DNA of 8,220 nt from Holophagaceae bacterium (GTDB taxonomy: Bacteria > Acidobacteriota > Holophagae > Holophagales > Holophagaceae): assembly GCA_003158505.1 (NCBI GenBank), contig PMJK01000118.1, forward strand, positions 1 to 8,220, written 5' to 3'. The translations under genes and the position numbers were made by a program. The notes beneath the pieces were generated by a model that searched no databases, was not told where the DNA came from, and was given only the letters and a program-made list of their open reading frames with translations. Position 1 is the stretch's first letter, and the number at the start of each line of letters is the position of its first letter. Below are positions 5,998 through 8,220 of the stretch, in pieces.

Positions 5998-7096
5998 AGC
6001 GGTCAATCTCGCCCAGCACCACGTCAAGGGTGCCGATGGCGGCGATCACGTCGGCCAGGAGTCGGCCTTCGGTCATCTTGGACAGGGCCTGCAGGTTCAC
6101 GAAACTCGGGGCCCGGACATGCATGCGATAGGGCATGGTGCCACCCTTCTCGCCCACGAAGTAGTAGCCCAGCTCGCCCTTGGGGGCCTCGATGGGGTGG
6201 TAGACCTCGTTCACCTCGGACCTGAGGATCTTGGGGATCTTCGCCATCACGGGGCCTTCGGGCAGACCCTCGATGCACTGCTGGATGATGCGGTGGCTCT
6301 GCCGCATCTCTGCAAGGCGCACCAGGTACCGGGCGTAAGTGTCCGCCTCGGGGCGGGTGGGAATCTCGAAGTCCATTTCCGCGTAGGCGGCGTTAGGGAA
6401 CGCCTTGCGGATGTCATAGGGCACCCCCGCTGCCCGCAGCACGGGGCCCGTCACACCCAGGGCGATGCAGTCCTCGGCGTTGAGCTTGGCCACTCCCACG
6501 GTACGCTTCTTCCAGATCCGGTTCTCGGTGAGCAGCTCTTCGTATTCATCGATGCAGGGCAGGAACCGGTCCTGGAAGGCCTGGGCGCTCTTGATGAAGC
6601 CCGGGGGCAAGTCTTCCCGCAGGCCGCCGATCCGAAAGGCCGTGGTGGTCAGGCGCGCGCCGCAGAAGGCCTCGAAGAGATCCAGCAGGTATTCGCGTTC
6701 CCGGAAGGCGTAGAGGAAGACCGTCATGGCCCCGATGTCCAGGGCATGCGTCGCCAGCCAGAGCAGGTGGGAGGCGAGCCGGTTCTGCTCGGTGAGCATG
6801 GTGCGGATGTACTTGGCCCGGCGCGGCACCTCGATGCCGAACAGCTTCTCCACGCCTTCGGCCCAGCCCAGGTTGTTGCTGATGGAGGCCACGTAGTCCA
6901 TGCGGTCCGTCCACACCTGCCCCTGGAAGTAGGTCTGGTTCTCGCAGATCTTCTCGACCCCCCGGTGCAGGTAGCCGATGATCGGCGTGCACTTGGTGAC
7001 CGTTTCACCGTCGAGGTGCAGCTTCACCCGGAGCACACCGTGGGTGGAGGGGTGCTGCGGCCCGAGGTTGATTTCCATTTCCTCGTTCTTAAACAC
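5996..7096 (-). CDS. nuoD: NADH-quinone oxidoreductase subunit D
   Basis: 49-kDa-type subunit of the peripheral arm, related to the large subunit of NiFe hydrogenases; with NuoB it forms the quinone-reducing site. The product is 366 residues, slightly short but complete. The N-terminal loop NLGPQHPSTHGVLR contains His19, and DRMDYVASISNN contains Tyr68. By alignment these are the quinone-headgroup ligands (bovine His59 and Tyr108). Further family blocks: YLHRGVEKICENQTYFQ, TEQNRLASHLLW, the RIGGLREDLPPGF region, APKGELGYYFV, and the C-terminus GTLDVVLGEIDR. The start is GTG at 7096-7094, supported by AGGAG six bases upstream. The ATG at codon 7 is possible, but GAGGA directly abuts it, too close for a good site. 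It follows nuoC after 9 bases and is a separate gene, not the NuoCD fusion found in E. coli. TGA stop. Confidence 0.98.
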   Translation of the reverse strand: MFKNEEMEINLGPQHPSTHGVLRVKLHLDGETVTKCTPIIGYLHRGVEKICENQTYFQGQVWTDRMDYVASISNNLGWAEGVEKLFGIEVPRRAKYIRTMLTEQNRLASHLLWLATHALDIGAMTVFLYAFREREYLLDLFEAFCGARLTTTAFRIGGLREDLPPGFIKSAQAFQDRFLPCIDEYEELLTENRIWKKRTVGVAKLNAEDCIALGVTGPVLRAAGVPYDIRKAFPNAAYAEMDFEIPTRPEADTYARYLVRLAEMRQSHRIIQQCIEGLPEGPVMAKIPKILRSEVNEVYHPIEAPKGELGYYFVGEKGGTMPYRMHVRAPSFVNLQALSKMTEGRLLADVIAAIGTLDVVLGEIDR

Positions 7097-7102
7097 CGTC
7101 CA

Positions 7103-7107
7103 CTCCT
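7103..7107 (-). promoter_or_regulatory. Ribosome binding site of nuoD, overlapping the nuoC stop
   Basis: AGGAG on the minus strand, six bases before the GTG at 7096, with its first two bases supplied by the nuoC TAG stop (TAGGAG). It favours the GTG start of nuoD over the ATG six codons later. Confidence 0.8.
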
Positions 7108-7984
7108 AGTCCGCCTTGGGTTGCTTCAGATTGATGCCCATCTGGCCGGCCTTCTCCATCGCAAGGCGATTGAGCACACCGCCGCGATCATCCCGGAAGT
7201 CGATGTCGCGCTGGCCCAACCCCACCGTCGGGTACTCCTTCCGAAGGGGAAAGCCCTCCCAGTCCTCCGGGCAGAGGATGCGGGTCATATCAGGATGGTT
7301 CGCGAACCGGATGCCGAGCATGTCGTAGATCTCGCGCTCCATCCAGTTGGCGCTGGGATACAAGGAACAGGCGCTTTCAGGAATGAAACCCTCGGGAACC
7401 AGGATCCGCAGGCGGAGTCGCTGGCAGCGGCTGACGCTGGTGAGATGGTAGACGATGGAAAAGGCGAAGTCCTTGGCCGCCGGGTAATGGGTGGCGGACT
7501 GGTCGGCCAGCATCTCGTACTTGAGCGAGGCCGCGTCCCGGCATACCTTCAGCGCCTCGAGAACGGCCTCCTTCTTCACTTGGCAGACCCGCTCGCCCGC
7601 CTGCTCGAAGATCTCCTCGACCTTGTCGCCCAGGAGTTCCTGCAGCTTCAGCAGGTCCGCATCCTTGGCCTCGGTGGGCCAAGGCGTCTTCAGGTCGTTG
7701 TCATCCTTGCGGGGCACGGCGCGCACCGGAGGCTTGGGCGCATCCTTGCCCTCGACCTCGGCCTTGGCCTTGGCCACCTCGAAATCAGCCAGCTGCTTCT
7801 GCCATTTGGCCTCATCCGCGGCCGCGGCGGTGACCACCTCGGCCTGATAGGTGCGCAGGCTCGGCAGGGGCACGGTCTTAGGCAGGACGACCTGCCGGTT
7901 GGGCGCCGCCATGTAGTCGTAGACATAGGGCCCCGTTGGAGCCTCAGGCATCGCCGGGGCTTGGGGATCGATCGGTTCTGTCAT
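7106..7984 (-). CDS. nuoC: NADH-quinone oxidoreductase subunit C with N-terminal extension
   Basis: 30-kDa-type subunit of the complex I peripheral arm, which packs against NuoD and NuoB and has no cofactor. The product is 292 residues; stand-alone NuoC proteins are usually about 150-220. The conserved domain begins near residue 113 (LKLQELLGDKVEEIF) and includes FAFSIVYHLTSV. The signature is SANWMEREIYDMLGIRF at 211-227, then HPDMTRILCPEDWEGFPLRK at 230-249. Residues 1-112 are an extension: a Pro-rich start, a charged Ala/Lys/Glu probable helix at about 55-80, then a Lys/Asp/Pro linker to about 108. No signal peptide is apparent. The start ATG (7984-7982) shares one base with the nuoB stop (TGATG) and has GAGGAGGT six bases upstream, so the extension is very probably translated. 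TAG stop. Confidence 0.96.
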   Translation of the reverse strand: MTEPIDPQAPAMPEAPTGPYVYDYMAAPNRQVVLPKTVPLPSLRTYQAEVVTAAAADEAKWQKQLADFEVAKAKAEVEGKDAPKPPVRAVPRKDDNDLKTPWPTEAKDADLLKLQELLGDKVEEIFEQAGERVCQVKKEAVLEALKVCRDAASLKYEMLADQSATHYPAAKDFAFSIVYHLTSVSRCQRLRLRILVPEGFIPESACSLYPSANWMEREIYDMLGIRFANHPDMTRILCPEDWEGFPLRKEYPTVGLGQRDIDFRDDRGGVLNRLAMEKAGQMGINLKQPKAD

Positions 7985-8220
7985 CAGCCGACCTCCTCAA
8001 AGATTTCCTTGTACCGGTCGGCGATGCTGCTGGTCATGATCTTGTCCTGCAACTTCAGGAACCCATAGATGAGGGATTCCGGACGGGGCGGGCAACCCGG
8101 GATGTAGATGTCCACCGGGATGACCTTATCCACCCCCTGGATGGTGTGGTAGGAATCGAAGGGGCCGCCCGCGGTGGCGCAGGAGCCCATGGCGATCACC
8201 CACTTGGGCTCGGGCATCTG
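7984..8220 (-). CDS. nuoB: NADH-quinone oxidoreductase subunit B (partial, 3' part)
   Basis: C-terminal 78 residues of the complex I subunit that carries the terminal 4Fe-4S cluster N2, the direct electron donor to quinone. The frame is open to the window edge, reading QMPEPKWVIAMGSCATAGG at the start, so the ATG near 8217 is an internal Met and not the gene start. Two of the four N2 ligands are visible: the Cys in MGSCATAGG and the Cys in the PGCPPRPE motif (E. coli Cys129 and Cys158 equivalents). The adjacent CC pair lies outside the window. DIYIPGCPPRPESLIYG is highly typical. The TGA stop overlaps the nuoC start by one base. nuoA would be expected upstream, beyond 8220, but is not seen. 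Confidence 0.97.
   Translation of the reverse strand, partial: QMPEPKWVIAMGSCATAGGPFDSYHTIQGVDKVIPVDIYIPGCPPRPESLIYGFLKLQDKIMTSSIADRYKEIFEEVG
7991..7998 (-). promoter_or_regulatory. Ribosome binding site of nuoC
   Basis: GAGGAGGT on the minus strand, six bases before ATG at 7984, near-perfect and inside the 3' end of nuoB. It decides for the long nuoC with its N-terminal extension. Confidence 0.85.

Noticed and set aside
6119..8068. A 649-codon open frame on the plus strand opposite nuoB, nuoC and nuoD
   Set aside because: It lies antisense to three genes with unmistakable complex I motifs. The translation is rich in Gly, His, Val, Leu, Asp and Glu, as expected from the complement of GC-rich codons, with no recognisable domain.

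Overview
The window is one continuous stretch of a respiratory complex I (proton-pumping NADH:quinone oxidoreductase, nuo) operon. All genes lie on the minus strand, so transcription runs from position 8220 towards 1. In transcription order the genes are nuoB (3' part only), nuoC, nuoD, nuoH, nuoI, nuoJ, nuoK, nuoL and nuoM (5' part only). Each was recognised from family motifs in the translation. No RNA gene, mobile element, CRISPR array, promoter or terminator was seen, and no intergenic gap is longer than 36 bases.

Organism: the DNA is GC-rich, Shine-Dalgarno sites are strong (AGGAG or GAGGA types), and the bacterial-type subunits are separate genes, including unfused nuoC and nuoD. This indicates a high-GC Gram-negative bacterium. 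Acidobacteriota (Holophagae-like) is a tentative guess from general familiarity, not something the sequence proves.

Layout: 8220-5996 encodes the connecting Q-module (NuoB, NuoC, NuoD), which carries cluster N2 and the quinone site. 5984-4827 encodes NuoH, the membrane subunit that forms the quinone channel. 4816-4307 encodes NuoI, with two 4Fe-4S clusters. 4272-3419 encodes the small membrane subunits NuoJ and NuoK. 3422-1 encodes the large antiporter-like pump subunits NuoL and NuoM. Electrons pass through the NuoI and NuoB clusters to quinone at the NuoB/NuoD/NuoH interface, and that reaction drives proton translocation through NuoH/J/K/M/L. Tight junctions (TGATG, ATGA, and stop codons embedded in the next gene's ribosome binding site) indicate one polycistronic, translationally coupled unit.

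What is unusual: (1) the NADH-oxidising module genes nuoE, nuoF and nuoG are missing from their usual place between nuoD and nuoH, where only 11 bases remain; (2) NuoH has about 25 extra residues in the loop after its first membrane helix and a changed GPNR motif; (3) NuoC has an N-terminal extension of about 110 residues; (4) NuoL carries a 55-residue histidine-rich insert and a repeated VDG module near its C-terminus; (5) NuoI has atypical residues around its cluster motifs. I see no wholly new system here. These are lineage-specific variations on a known complex.
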